DNA of 55,480 bases from Bacteroidales bacterium (lineage in GTDB: Bacteria; Bacteroidota; Bacteroidia; Bacteroidales; P3). Shown here piece after piece: positions 45,965-55,431 of this stretch. The position numbers and the translations under genes were made by a program. The notes beneath the pieces are model-generated. The model saw only the letters and a program-made list of their open reading frames with translations. It had not been told where the DNA came from and did no database searches. Numbering within the stretch: position 1 is the stretch's first letter; each line of letters starts with the position of its first letter. The stretch lies in assembly GCA_024400415.1 (NCBI GenBank), contig JAKSMS010000005.1, positions 1 through 55,480 on the forward strand, written 5' to 3'.

Positions 45965-47276
45965 CGACACCATAGCATCAATAGCCACACCCCATGGCAT
46001 AGGAGGCATCGCTGTTCTCCGCATTTCTGGAGATGAGGCCGTCCGCATTGCTAATACACTCGCAAACGTGGAACTCAAGCCTCGCAAGGCCCAATTTGCC
46101 CGTATTCGCCATGAGGGACGCACAATCGATGAGGCTGTAGTAACCTACTACAAGTCGCCCCAAAGCTATACCGGAGAGGATGTTGTAGAGATCAGCTGTC
46201 ATGGCTCCCTCTATGTCCAGCAGGAGCTGCTTAGAGCCTGCATTGTTCTAGGTGCCCGCCTGGCTGAACCTGGTGAATATACCCTCAGGGCATTTCTCAA
46301 CGGCAAAATGGATCTGGCCCAGTCTGAGGCCGTGGCCGACCTCATCGACGCCACTTCTGAAGCACAGCATCGACTCGCCACCAACCAGCTCCGCGGCGGA
46401 TTCTCAAAGAAACTCGCTGAGATTAGAGATAGATTTGTGTACCTTACCTCTATGCTGGAACTAGAGCTCGACTTCAGCGATGAGGAGGTGGAATTTGCAG
46501 ACCGCAGCCAACTAAGCTCTATAGTTGACGAACTGCGGCAGGAAATAAGCCGCCTGGTGGACTCCTTTAAAAAAGGCAACGCCATCAAGCAAGGAATCCC
46601 TGTTGCCATCGTAGGCAGGCCCAACGTAGGCAAGTCCACCCTACTTAACGCTCTACTCAACGATGAGCGCGCCATAGTAAGCGATATTCCTGGCACAACT
46701 CGAGACACTATCGAAGACTCTGTAGTGCTAGGCGGCTTCAGTTTTCGATTCATTGACACGGCCGGTATCCGAAACAGCAGCGACTCCATAGAGCAAGCCG
46801 GCATCGAGCGTTCCTACAGGAGCGCCGAAAAATCACAAGTCATACTCTTTGTCACTGATGATCCTACCTTGCAGGACTTCCATGAATTCTCTCAACAATG
46901 CAGCCTATCCGACCAAAAAGTATGGAAGATTCTAAACAAATGTGACCAGCATGCCTATAATACCATTGAGCCAGACTGTCTAATCCTCTCCGCCAAAACT
47001 GGAGAGGGAATGGACTCCCTGCTCAACTGCTTAACCGACTTCGCTTCTATAACTCCTGATGCCACGCTGCTAACTAATATACGTCATCATGAAGCCATGA
47101 TCCACATCCTGGAAGCTCTCGATAATGTTCGCGAAGGCATTCTGAATCAGCTTCCGGCCGACCTTGTGGTGATAGACATCCGTGAAGCCCTCTACCACCT
47201 TGGACTCATCACCGGACAAGTTACCAACGACGAAGTCTTGAAGAACATCTTCTCTCGATTCTGCATAGGCAAATAA
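45957..47276 (+). CDS. mnmE: tRNA modification GTPase MnmE
   Basis: With MnmG, modifies the wobble uridine (C5) of certain tRNAs. 439 residues. The N-terminal formyl-THF-binding domain begins DTIASIATPHGIGGIAVLRISG. The central G domain has GRPNVGKSTLLN, DIPGTTRDTIED, DTAGIRN and NKCD, and the C-terminus ends FCIGK with the conserved catalytic cysteine. Start 45957 matches the family start; the longer in-frame start at 45873 lies within the membrane protein gene. It is followed eight bases later by the DUF3267 gene. Confidence 0.97.
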   Translation: MTNDTIASIATPHGIGGIAVLRISGDEAVRIANTLANVELKPRKAQFARIRHEGRTIDEAVVTYYKSPQSYTGEDVVEISCHGSLYVQQELLRACIVLGARLAEPGEYTLRAFLNGKMDLAQSEAVADLIDATSEAQHRLATNQLRGGFSKKLAEIRDRFVYLTSMLELELDFSDEEVEFADRSQLSSIVDELRQEISRLVDSFKKGNAIKQGIPVAIVGRPNVGKSTLLNALLNDERAIVSDIPGTTRDTIEDSVVLGGFSFRFIDTAGIRNSSDSIEQAGIERSYRSAEKSQVILFVTDDPTLQDFHEFSQQCSLSDQKVWKILNKCDQHAYNTIEPDCLILSAKTGEGMDSLLNCLTDFASITPDATLLTNIRHHEAMIHILEALDNVREGILNQLPADLVVIDIREALYHLGLITGQVTNDEVLKNIFSRFCIGK

Positions 47277-47284
47277 ACCTTGAT

Positions 47285-47884
47285 ATGAAAGAGCGAAAAC
47301 TGACCATAAACCTTGTATGGGCCAACGTATTCAGCCTTATTCTATTTGCTTTGGCCGCAATTGCTGCCATCATCTTATGGCACATGCTTGGAGGCGAATT
47401 CGGAATGCCAGACATCGGTATCGATAATCCAACCGAGACCGAAATCAACCGCCATACATACATGCTGCTCATCAAGAACGGCATCTTCGTGATTGCCTTG
47501 ATTGCCGGCATAGTGGTCCACGAACTAATCCATGGTATCACCTGGGCTCATTTTGCCGAGAGCGGATGGAAGAGCATCAGCTTCGGCGTGATGTGGAAGA
47601 TGCTCACCCCCTACTGCCATTGCAGCGAACCACTCAAAGTACGACCCTATATTTGGGGATCGCTCATGCCATTAATCATACTGGGATTCTTCCCTCTCCT
47701 ACTAGGCTTCTGCCTCATGAGCGGACTGATGGTGGCATTTGGAGTGGTATTCGTTTCCGCAGCCGCCGGCGATATCTTAGTGGCCGGCAAACTCCTCAAA
47801 GAGGACCCTGCGAACATCGTTCTCGACCACCCCACCGAGGCTGGATGCATCATCTATGAAGATCAGCCCTCTCTAAAACAATAA
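47285..47884 (+). CDS. DUF3267 membrane protein (putative zincin)
   Basis: 199-residue inner-membrane protein with about four helices. The motif VVHELIHGITWA contains a HExxH-type zinc site typical of DUF3267, a family related to site-2-type metalloproteases, and a later SAAAGDILVAGKLL segment supplies a possible third ligand region. Whether it cleaves membrane proteins is not known. It is eight bases after mnmE and 23 bases before the next gene, and is probably part of the uvrA-mnmE transcription unit. Confidence 0.85.
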   Translation: MKERKLTINLVWANVFSLILFALAAIAAIILWHMLGGEFGMPDIGIDNPTETEINRHTYMLLIKNGIFVIALIAGIVVHELIHGITWAHFAESGWKSISFGVMWKMLTPYCHCSEPLKVRPYIWGSLMPLIILGFFPLLLGFCLMSGLMVAFGVVFVSAAAGDILVAGKLLKEDPANIVLDHPTEAGCIIYEDQPSLKQ

Positions 47885-47907
47885 TCTATTAGAATAGCAC
47901 CTTTCCT

Positions 47908-48450
47908 ATGGACAAGAAAAATAGTAAGACTTTTGAAGAACGTTTGTTTCTCGACCTGAGAGACTACCTCTTATCTGTACATGAGATCGACGAAAGATTC
48001 CCCGATCAGTACGACATTGAAGAGAAATGGACCAAGATTGCTGAAGCATATTTGCCCGACGGCATCCGCGAGTTCCCAAACTACCCTACCGTGAGCCTAG
48101 GATGGATGATGTATATCGGAATGGCTGTGGCCAAATACTGGGACGATGCCTGGGAGATATACGGCAACATGGACGATATCTACACCCATTTACGAGACAA
48201 GGGCGGCTACGACGTGATGGACGAATACATACGTTCCAGCGTCTTATGCCTCGGAATGCCCGATTACGACACCACCGAACAACTGGTGCAAGAATGCGCA
48301 AATAGGACCTACGCCTTCCTGCGCCGCGAGGGCATCCAGTCGGCCACAAAGGAGGCCTTCGACGCCTATGTCGATTGCCTGCACCAGCTCTACATCATGG
48401 GCAGCGCCGTACAGCTACACCGCATGGGCTATCACATGGAAAGAATGTAA
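47908..48450 (+). CDS. Conserved-looking cytoplasmic protein, unknown function
   Basis: 180 residues, soluble, mostly helical, rich in Asp, Glu and aromatic residues (SLGWMMYIGMAVAKYWDDAWEIY). No signal peptide, metal motif or nucleotide site is visible, and I do not recognise a family. It is the last gene of the plus-strand run that begins with uvrA, ending 23 bases before a bidirectional terminator. Confidence 0.75.
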   Translation: MDKKNSKTFEERLFLDLRDYLLSVHEIDERFPDQYDIEEKWTKIAEAYLPDGIREFPNYPTVSLGWMMYIGMAVAKYWDDAWEIYGNMDDIYTHLRDKGGYDVMDEYIRSSVLCLGMPDYDTTEQLVQECANRTYAFLRREGIQSATKEAFDAYVDCLHQLYIMGSAVQLHRMGYHMERM

Positions 48451-48473
48451 GGAGTATCTCCCTCGTAGTAAAT

Positions 48474-48505
48474 AAAAAGGAAGAGGTTATGCTCTTCCTT
48501 TTTTT
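48474..48505. terminator. Bidirectional terminator between convergent operons
   Basis: Perfect 12-bp stem AAAAAGGAAGAG / CTCTTCCTTTTT with a GTTATG loop. A T-run follows it on the plus strand and an A-run gives the equivalent on the minus strand; it lies five bases from the end of the DUF819 gene. Confidence 0.88.
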
Positions 48506-48509
48506 ATGA

Positions 48510-49646
48510 TTACAGCAACAGCAATAACTGATAGAGTCCTAAGGCCAGATAGTTTCCCATCGCATAGCCCAACAGGCCAATGCTTACGCCTGTAATCACG
48601 ACTTGCTTGTTGCCCAATATGCCGGCCACCATAGGGACAAAAGGTGGCGAATTGATCAATGCCACAGAACTCACCATCACTGTGTCTCCATCAATCTTGA
48701 AAATCTTGGCCAAAATGATCTGCAACAGTATAGACCCGAAAATCACAAAGAAGATATACCACAGAATATTGAGGTGGTCAAAGATCTTAAGCTCTTGCAC
48801 ATTCACCATCGATGCTATCGACAAACAGAACACATATACCACATACAATCCCATATCGAAACTGATGTTCTGCCTATTCACGCCCTTAAACTGCGCCAAT
48901 ACCAAAGAGAACGTAGTCAAGATCAATATCAATACGGCAATATTCAGCTCGCCGCACAACAGCATCGTCAGGCCATACGATGCGCCTGCAACCAGCACAG
49001 TAAGTACCGCCAGCAACAACTTTTTCCTGAACGAATCTGCCTCCTGGACCGGCTCCTCGCCTACCTCATCAGCAGGCTTCGCCGTTTCCCTAGCTGGCAA
49101 CATCTTTCGAAAGAACTGCTTGCCCAGAAAGATGACGAATATCAGATAGCAGCCCGTAGCAATCAAGTCATAGCTGGTCAGTATGATATAGAGGTTATCG
49201 CTCAGGTTCACCCCTTTGGCAATAGCGGCAATGTTGGGAATACCTCCAGTGTATATGCCCGTTGATACTGCGGCCACTTTAGCGAATTCCTCACTCATCA
49301 TAGGATCCTTCGTATTGCCGAAAATGAAGAATCCCGCAATGGTCACAATCACGATAGAGGCCAGACCCGTCAGAAAAGCCTTCAGCGCATTAGGGGCCGA
49401 CCAATTCTTGAAACTGCACCCAAACAGCATCAGCGGCAGACAAAGCGGCACCGCTAGATTCGATGCCAGATTGCAGACCTCTGCAGCTGTCGGGTCTACC
49501 AGTATCGTGTTGCCCATAGCTAAACCTATGATATATAGCACAGTCATGGGCGTGATTTTGTCTATCCATGTCCACTTCTTTGCCAGCATCATTACGCCCA
49601 AAGGCACTAGCAGTAGGTAGAGAAGCACCAATATCGTCTGCATCAT
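48510..49646 (-). CDS. DUF819-family membrane protein
   Basis: 378 residues with about ten to eleven hydrophobic helices. The segments PMTVLYIIGLAMGNT, GGIPNIAAIAKGV and SVALINSPPFVPMVAGILGNK are characteristic of DUF819, a family of predicted transporters with no assigned substrate. A charged cytoplasmic loop lies in the middle (residues about 185-210). Its start overlaps the stop of uvrA by four bases (ATGA), so it is co-translated with uvrA at the end of this minus-strand run. Confidence 0.88.
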   Translation of the reverse strand: MMQTILVLLYLLLVPLGVMMLAKKWTWIDKITPMTVLYIIGLAMGNTILVDPTAAEVCNLASNLAVPLCLPLMLFGCSFKNWSAPNALKAFLTGLASIVIVTIAGFFIFGNTKDPMMSEEFAKVAAVSTGIYTGGIPNIAAIAKGVNLSDNLYIILTSYDLIATGCYLIFVIFLGKQFFRKMLPARETAKPADEVGEEPVQEADSFRKKLLLAVLTVLVAGASYGLTMLLCGELNIAVLILILTTFSLVLAQFKGVNRQNISFDMGLYVVYVFCLSIASMVNVQELKIFDHLNILWYIFFVIFGSILLQIILAKIFKIDGDTVMVSSVALINSPPFVPMVAGILGNKQVVITGVSIGLLGYAMGNYLALGLYQLLLLL

Positions 49647-52459
49647 TTCTTTCTTTTTGATTGTTCCAGTTCCTCTTTGAGGTACTTTCCTGTAAAACTA
49701 TCCGGGCACGCTGCCACTTCTTCTGGGGTACCGCAACACACTACGCTGCCGCCCTTCGTGCCGCCGTCCGGACCCATGTCGATAATATGGTCGGCCACTT
49801 TGATCACATCCATATTATGCTCTATCACCAGCACGCTGTTTCCCTTGTCCACCAGCTTCTGCAGCACTTCCAGCAGCACCCTTATATCCTCAAAATGCAG
49901 TCCCGTTGTGGGCTCATCCAGGATATATAGCGTATTGCCCGTCTCGGGCTTGCTCAGTTCTGCAGCCAGCTTGATGCGCTGGGCTTCTCCGCCGCTCAGC
50001 GTCGTAGACTGCTGTCCCAGGGTCACGTATCCTAGACCCACATCGTTGATAGCCTTGAGTTTCCTATGTATCTTAGGATAAGCATCAAAGAATTCCACCG
50101 CCTCGCTTACCGTCATATTCAGCACATCCGAAATAGACTTGCCCTTATAGCGGATTTCCAATGTCTCACGATTATAGCGCTTGCCGTTGCAGACCTCGCA
50201 ATTCACATACACGTCGGGAAGGAAGTTCATCTCTATCGTCCTCACGCCCGCGCCCTTGCATGCCTCACAGCGTCCACCGCTCACGTTGAACGAGAATCGG
50301 CCTGGCTTGTAGCCTCTGATACGGGCACTCGGCAACTGGGCAAAAAGCTGGCGTATATCGTCAAAGATACCCACATACGTGGCTGGGTTGCTCCTCGGCG
50401 TGCGGCCTATCGGGGCCTGGTCTATCTCTATCACCTTATCTATATGCTCTATGCCCGAAATGCTCTCATACGGCAGTGCCCGCTTCTGGGACCTGAAGAA
50501 GTGCTGGCTCAATATCGGATGCAGCGTCTCGTTCACAAGTGTCGACTTGCCGCTTCCGCTTACTCCCGTAATGCAGCAAAACACGCCTAACGGGATCTTC
50601 ACTTCCACATTCTTCAAGTTATTGCCGCGGCAGCCCGTCAGCATCAGCATCTTCTCCTCATTCACTGCGCGGCGCTCCGGTATCTCTATGTCTTTGATGC
50701 GGTTCAGGTAGTCGCAGGTTAGCGACTTCCCCTTCAGGAACTGCTCTATCTTGCCTTTCGCCACCACTTTTCCGCCGTGCACTCCGGCTCCAGGTCCGAT
50801 GTCCACCACGTAGTCCGCATTCAGTATCATATCGCGGTCGTGCTCCACCACTATCACGCTGTTGCCTAAGTCTCGCAGCTGCTTCAGCGAATCTATCAGC
50901 TTCAGGTTGTCTCGCTGATGCAGCCCTATCGAGGGCTCGTCGAGGATATAGAGCACGTTCACCAGCCTCGACCCAATCTGGGTGGCAAGCCTGATGCGCT
51001 GGCTCTCTCCGCCCGATAGCGATTTGCTGCTGCGGTTGAGCGACAGATACCCGATGCCCACGTCTATCATGAATTTCGTACGCGTCAGTATCTCTCTCAG
51101 TATTTCGTGGGCCACCTTGCGCTTCTGGTCATCCAGCTTGGATTCCAGCTGCCCTGCCCATTCATAGAATTCTACCAGGTCCATCGAGGCGGCTTCGCCT
51201 ATATTCTTGCCGTCTATCAGGAAGTGCAGCGACTCACTCTTGAGGCGATAGCCGTGGCACTCGGGGCACTCTACCGAATTCATAAAGCTGTTGGCCCACT
51301 TCTGGATGCTCGCCGGACTCTCTTCCGACGCCATCTGCTGTATGTAGTACACTATGCCGGCAAATCCCGTCGAGCTTCCGTCCTCGCCAAATCCGCCTGT
51401 GTAGTCGCTCGTTCCGTAGAGTATCACGTTGATGGCCTCCTCGCTTATCCCCTCTATAGGGTCGTCTAGCGTGAACCCATACTGCCTGCCCAGCTTCTCC
51501 AGCTGCTTATACATATAGTTCGTCGCTGAGTATTTGCCTATCACCTCTATGGCGCCCTCCCTCATGCTCTTCTTCTTATCCGGTATCAGCTTGTCCAGGT
51601 CTATCTCCGTTATCGAGCCTAGGCCGTTGCATTTCGGACAGGCTCCATAGGGCGAGTTGAAGCTGAAGGTGTTTGGCTCCGGTTCTGGATAGGAGATGCC
51701 CGTTTCGGGATCCATCAGCATGCGGCTGAAATAGCGCACCTCGCCATTCTGGGCATCCAGTATCATCAGCACCCCCTTGCCCTGCTTGAAGGCCGTCTTC
51801 GCGGCCTCCCTCAGGCGGCCCTCGTTCTTCTCTCCCACTCTCATCCTATCCACCACCAGCTCTATATCGTGGGTCTTGTAGCGGTCCACCTGCATGTTGT
51901 AGGTCAGCTCGCGCACCTCGCCATCTACCCTCACCCGCAGGAATCCCTTCTTGGCCACCTGGGCAAAGAGTTCTCTGTAATGTCCCTTGCGGCGCTTCAC
52001 CAGCGGCGCAAGCACCAGTATGTCTCTATCTGGGTAGGCCTCCTTGATCAGGCTCAGTATCTGGCTGTCGGTATACTTCACCATCCGCGCGCCGCTCACA
52101 TTCGAATAGGCGTCGCCGATGCGGGCATACAGAAGCCTTACAAAGTCGTATATCTCGGTCACCGTGCCCACCGTCGATCGGGGATTCTTGTTTGTGGTCT
52201 TCTGCTCTATAGATATCACCGGACTCAGCCCGTTGATGCCGTCCACGTCCGGACGCTCCATATTGCCTATAAAGTGGCGCGCATAGGCCGAGAAGGTCTC
52301 CATATACCTGCGCTGTCCTTCAGCGAAAATGGTGTTGAAGGCCAGGCTCGACTTGCCGCTTCCGCTCAGTCCGGTAAACACCACCAGCTCGTTGCGGGGC
52401 AGGTCTATGTCTATATTCTGCAGGTTGTGCTCGCGCGCACCGAGTATTTCTAGTTTCAT
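49643..52459 (-). CDS. uvrA: UvrA excinuclease subunit, canonical copy
   Basis: 938-residue ATPase of nucleotide excision repair that scans DNA and loads UvrB. Walker A at 30-37 (GLSGSGKS) and a second GVSGSGKS, with signature motifs [14 protein letters not shown] and [15 protein letters not shown]. The zinc clusters CPKCNGLG/CPECHGYR and CEACKGAG/CEVCNGKR are intact. GRTPRSNPATYVGIFDD and NVSGGRCEACKGAGVRTIEM closely follow the E. coli sequence, so this is the more typical copy. Four-base ATGA overlaps join it to the transglycosylase gene upstream and to the DUF819 gene downstream. A second, divergent uvrA lies 4.2 kb away on the opposite strand. Confidence 0.97.
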   Translation of the reverse strand: MKLEILGAREHNLQNIDIDLPRNELVVFTGLSGSGKSSLAFNTIFAEGQRRYMETFSAYARHFIGNMERPDVDGINGLSPVISIEQKTTNKNPRSTVGTVTEIYDFVRLLYARIGDAYSNVSGARMVKYTDSQILSLIKEAYPDRDILVLAPLVKRRKGHYRELFAQVAKKGFLRVRVDGEVRELTYNMQVDRYKTHDIELVVDRMRVGEKNEGRLREAAKTAFKQGKGVLMILDAQNGEVRYFSRMLMDPETGISYPEPEPNTFSFNSPYGACPKCNGLGSITEIDLDKLIPDKKKSMREGAIEVIGKYSATNYMYKQLEKLGRQYGFTLDDPIEGISEEAINVILYGTSDYTGGFGEDGSSTGFAGIVYYIQQMASEESPASIQKWANSFMNSVECPECHGYRLKSESLHFLIDGKNIGEAASMDLVEFYEWAGQLESKLDDQKRKVAHEILREILTRTKFMIDVGIGYLSLNRSSKSLSGGESQRIRLATQIGSRLVNVLYILDEPSIGLHQRDNLKLIDSLKQLRDLGNSVIVVEHDRDMILNADYVVDIGPGAGVHGGKVVAKGKIEQFLKGKSLTCDYLNRIKDIEIPERRAVNEEKMLMLTGCRGNNLKNVEVKIPLGVFCCITGVSGSGKSTLVNETLHPILSQHFFRSQKRALPYESISGIEHIDKVIEIDQAPIGRTPRSNPATYVGIFDDIRQLFAQLPSARIRGYKPGRFSFNVSGGRCEACKGAGVRTIEMNFLPDVYVNCEVCNGKRYNRETLEIRYKGKSISDVLNMTVSEAVEFFDAYPKIHRKLKAINDVGLGYVTLGQQSTTLSGGEAQRIKLAAELSKPETGNTLYILDEPTTGLHFEDIRVLLEVLQKLVDKGNSVLVIEHNMDVIKVADHIIDMGPDGGTKGGSVVCCGTPEEVAACPDSFTGKYLKEELEQSKRKK

Positions 52460-53436
52460 AGCTTGGTTACGGTATCGTTGCCCTTGCAGCGCATCACTTT
52501 GCCCTCTGCGGTGGGTATCTTCACTTTGTATGTCTTGTTGCCCTTGTTGGTCAGCCGGTCGGTCTGCAGCCAGGGGTTCAGCTCTCTCAGCATCTTGTAG
52601 GTCACGCCGTGATCCTTGCTAAACTGATAGATGTCCACATTCTGGCCTTTCAGCTCCACGGTGGTGCAGGGTATCTCTGGGTACTGCTCGCATTTGCGCA
52701 CCCTGAACCCATAGGCCTGCGGACTCTGCATGATGGTCTTGATGGCCACTATGCGGTATACGTATCGCGTGGTCTCGTTGTTGAGGCGGGTGTCGTAGTA
52801 GCTCGCCACGTCCTGCTTCTTCATGCGGCTCTCCAGCCCGCCCTCTCCGCAGTTGTAGCTGGCGGCAGCGGCGGTCCAGCTGCCGAATCGGCGGTAGGCG
52901 GCCTTCAGGTACTTGCAGGCTGCCACGGTCGAGGCCTCCAGGTCCCAGCGCATGTCCACCTCGTCGTTGATCTCCAGCCCGTAGCTGATGCCCGTCGCCT
53001 TCATGAACTGCCAGTATCCGCTGGCCTTGGCCGGCGAGGTCACGTTGGCCAGCCCGCTCTCTGCCACACACAGGTACTTGAAGTCGTCAGGCACCCCCTG
53101 CTCCTTCAGTATCCGCTCTATGGTGGGGAAGCAGCGGTTCGCACGCTTTATGTAGCCCAGCATGCTGCTCTGCATATACATGTTGGCTATCAGTTCGCGG
53201 TCTAGCGATTCCCTCACATAGTAGGTCTCTATCGGCACCCTCTCTCCGGCAAACTCCACCCTCTCGGGTATCGTGGGCGAATATACGTGGTAGCCTGCCT
53301 GTATGGCCTTCTGGTGCACCTCCTCCGGGTTCTCCTTCTGGGAAGCATATATGAACACTTCTCCTCCTATTGCCGCCATCGAAAGCACGATAGCGGCAAT
53401 GCTCAGATGTCTTACTGATTTAAAGGTCTTCTTCAT
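52456..53436 (-). CDS. Lytic transglycosylase, MltD-like, with LysM-type tail
   Basis: 326-residue envelope enzyme that cleaves peptidoglycan between MurNAc and GlcNAc. An N-terminal hydrophobic anchor (about 11-31) is followed by the SLT domain with catalytic Glu126 in LCVAESGLANVTSPAKASGYWQFM and the later SYNCGEGG motif. The C-terminal region (about 270-316) reads as a LysM-type binding unit. ATG 53436 gives the natural start; a longer ORF reading upstream overlaps the carboxyltransferase gene and is rejected. It is 14 bases after that gene and overlaps uvrA by four bases. Confidence 0.9.
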   Translation of the reverse strand: MKKTFKSVRHLSIAAIVLSMAAIGGEVFIYASQKENPEEVHQKAIQAGYHVYSPTIPERVEFAGERVPIETYYVRESLDRELIANMYMQSSMLGYIKRANRCFPTIERILKEQGVPDDFKYLCVAESGLANVTSPAKASGYWQFMKATGISYGLEINDEVDMRWDLEASTVAACKYLKAAYRRFGSWTAAAASYNCGEGGLESRMKKQDVASYYDTRLNNETTRYVYRIVAIKTIMQSPQAYGFRVRKCEQYPEIPCTTVELKGQNVDIYQFSKDHGVTYKMLRELNPWLQTDRLTNKGNKTYKVKIPTAEGKVMRCKGNDTVTKL

Positions 53437-53450
53437 TTTTTTCAGTCCTA

Positions 53451-55301
53451 TTATTCGCAGCTGGGTATCACCTCGTCTCTGATGAAGCCGTAGTCGGCCA
53501 CCTTGATTTCCTCTATCCAGCCCAGCACGTCGCCCTTCTGTACCATCTGGCCCTGCTTCACGCAGCTGTCTATCAGCCGGCCGGTGGTCAGCGCCTCTAC
53601 GGGCACCAGGGCGTAGGCCGCCATGATGGTGCAGAATGTCGAGCCTGCCAGATAGCGGGTGCCCGGTGCCGGTGCCTGCGACTGGTCCTCGAAGTCCAGC
53701 TCCCATATCACCTGGCCCGATGCCGTTGCCACCACGGGCACGGCGTCTGGGTGCTTCTCCGTGATGTAGTTCAGCTTCACCGAGGGCTCCTGCGGTATCG
53801 GCTGGGCGCTTACCGGCTTCACCTGGTTCTTCTCGGCCTTCTCGGCGCGCAGCTGGGCCACCTCCTTATAGAAGCGATCCTTGGCCACGCCCGACTTGTA
53901 GTCGCGGTACTGGCGGTCGTGCATGGCAAACTCAAAGAGCTCCTCGTCGTCCTCGCCGCGATCCCAGCCCAGCTCTTCCATTTCTTTGATATACTGTGGC
54001 AGCACGTCGGGATAGGCATCCTGCGGGTCGCCTTCATAGAATTCCAGGTGGTTCAGCTTGGCCAGCTCCACAATCTGCGGATCCAGCTTGCCGGGCAGCT
54101 GTCCGGCCTTGCCCAGTATCATGTTCCAACTGTCCTTGTCTATCTGCGAGAATCTGGGCTTGCCCTGGGCCATGGCCATGAGGTTCATCACGGCAATGTT
54201 CTTCACATACTGGCTGAAGGGGGTCACCAGCGGAGGATAGCCCAGCATGGGCCAGATGTGCTCCACCTCGTTGAAGAGCTGCAGCATCAGGTCGTCGAGG
54301 CTCAGCTTGGGCTGGCCATTCTTCTGCAGTATCAGGTTCAGGGCGCTGCGCACACCCTTCAGGTCGTTGATCAGGCTGCCCATCATGCCGCCGGGCAGTC
54401 CGCTGCCCACCAGTATCGAGGTGCTGATCTTGTTGCGCGGGTCTATGTATAGGCCCAGGAAGTCGTCAATAAACTCCTGCGTCAGGTGGCGTGCCTCCAT
54501 GTAGGCCGTCATGTCGATGTCCTTCACCAGGAATCCGTCGTCCTTCAGCATGGCCTGGGCGGCGATGATGCCGGGGTGCACCATGCCCCAAGCTAGCGGC
54601 TCCATGGCGGTGTCTATATAGTCGGCGCCGGCGCGGGCCACCTCCAGCACCGAGGCCATGGCGAATCCCGGACCCGAATGGCCGTGGTACTGCACCGTGA
54701 TTCTCGGGTGGCGCTTCTTGATCTGGTACACCAGGTTGCCCAGCATGGCCGGACGCCCGATGCCCGCCATATCCTTGATGGCAATCTCGTCGGCGCCAAA
54801 GTCCACCAGCTGGTCCACCAGGCCGGTATAGTATTCTACCGTATGTATCGGCGAATGGGTGATGCTCAATGCAGCCTGGCTTATCATGCCGGCCTCGCGG
54901 GCATACTCTATCGACCCCTGCAGGTTGCGCGGATCGTTCAGTCCGCAGAAGGAGCGCATGATGTCCACCCCCTGCGCCTTCTTCACCTTCGGCATCAGCC
55001 GGCGCACGTCGCGCGGCACGCCGTTCATCCTCAGTCCGTTCAGGGCGCGCTCCAGCATGTGGGTCTGGATGCCCGCCTCGTTGAAGGTCTTGGTCCACTG
55101 GCGCACAGCCTTGTTGGGGTTCTCGCCATACATCAGGTTCACCTGCTCAAAGGCGCCGCCGTTGGTCTCCACGCGGTCAAAGCACCCCATCTCCACAATG
55201 GCGGGAGCTATCTTTACCAACTGGTCCACACGAGGCTGATACTTGCCCGACGACTGCCACATGTCGCGGTACACAAGGCTGAATTTTATTTCTTTAGACA
55301 T
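53451..55301 (-). CDS. Oxaloacetate decarboxylase alpha / pyruvate carboxylase B-type carboxyltransferase with altered biotinyl domain
   Basis: 616 residues. The TIM-barrel carboxyltransferase domain is intact (FSLVYRDMWQSSG, the metal histidines in QYHGHSGPG, AIKDMAG), followed by a helical PYC-type domain and a linker. The last about 75 residues fold like a biotinyl domain: VVATASGQVIWELD, GSTFCTIMAAYALVPVEA, and LTTGRLIDSCVKQGQMVQKGDVLGWIE. At the normal AMKM biotin-lysine site the sequence reads AAYA, so the lysine is replaced by tyrosine. It therefore may work with a separate biotin carrier, or may have changed function. No symbol is given for that reason. It heads the minus-strand run, 14 bases before the transglycosylase start. 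Confidence 0.85.
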   Translation of the reverse strand: MSKEIKFSLVYRDMWQSSGKYQPRVDQLVKIAPAIVEMGCFDRVETNGGAFEQVNLMYGENPNKAVRQWTKTFNEAGIQTHMLERALNGLRMNGVPRDVRRLMPKVKKAQGVDIMRSFCGLNDPRNLQGSIEYAREAGMISQAALSITHSPIHTVEYYTGLVDQLVDFGADEIAIKDMAGIGRPAMLGNLVYQIKKRHPRITVQYHGHSGPGFAMASVLEVARAGADYIDTAMEPLAWGMVHPGIIAAQAMLKDDGFLVKDIDMTAYMEARHLTQEFIDDFLGLYIDPRNKISTSILVGSGLPGGMMGSLINDLKGVRSALNLILQKNGQPKLSLDDLMLQLFNEVEHIWPMLGYPPLVTPFSQYVKNIAVMNLMAMAQGKPRFSQIDKDSWNMILGKAGQLPGKLDPQIVELAKLNHLEFYEGDPQDAYPDVLPQYIKEMEELGWDRGEDDEELFEFAMHDRQYRDYKSGVAKDRFYKEVAQLRAEKAEKNQVKPVSAQPIPQEPSVKLNYITEKHPDAVPVVATASGQVIWELDFEDQSQAPAPGTRYLAGSTFCTIMAAYALVPVEALTTGRLIDSCVKQGQMVQKGDVLGWIEEIKVADYGFIRDEVIPSCE

Positions 55302-55390
55302 AGCAATAGTTAGAGCGTTTAATGGTTTGCAATAATTCTTGATTTAATTGTTAATAACATTTAACGCCCGAAACATAAAAATATTGCCCC

Positions 55391-55423
55391 AAAACAAAAA
55401 AAGGTTCAAAGCCGCGGTGCGGC
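55391..55423 (-). terminator. Terminator of the gene entering from the right edge
   Basis: Perfect 5-bp stem GCCGC / GCGGC (55411-55423) with a three-base loop; on the minus strand it is followed after eight bases by seven T residues. It lies just downstream of the partial ORF ending at 55432. Confidence 0.55.
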
Positions 55424-55431
55424 CACCCCTA

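Noticed and set aside
53751..55313. Long plus-strand ORFs opposite the carboxyltransferase gene
   Set aside because: His/Leu/Val-rich antisense shadows of a conserved gene.
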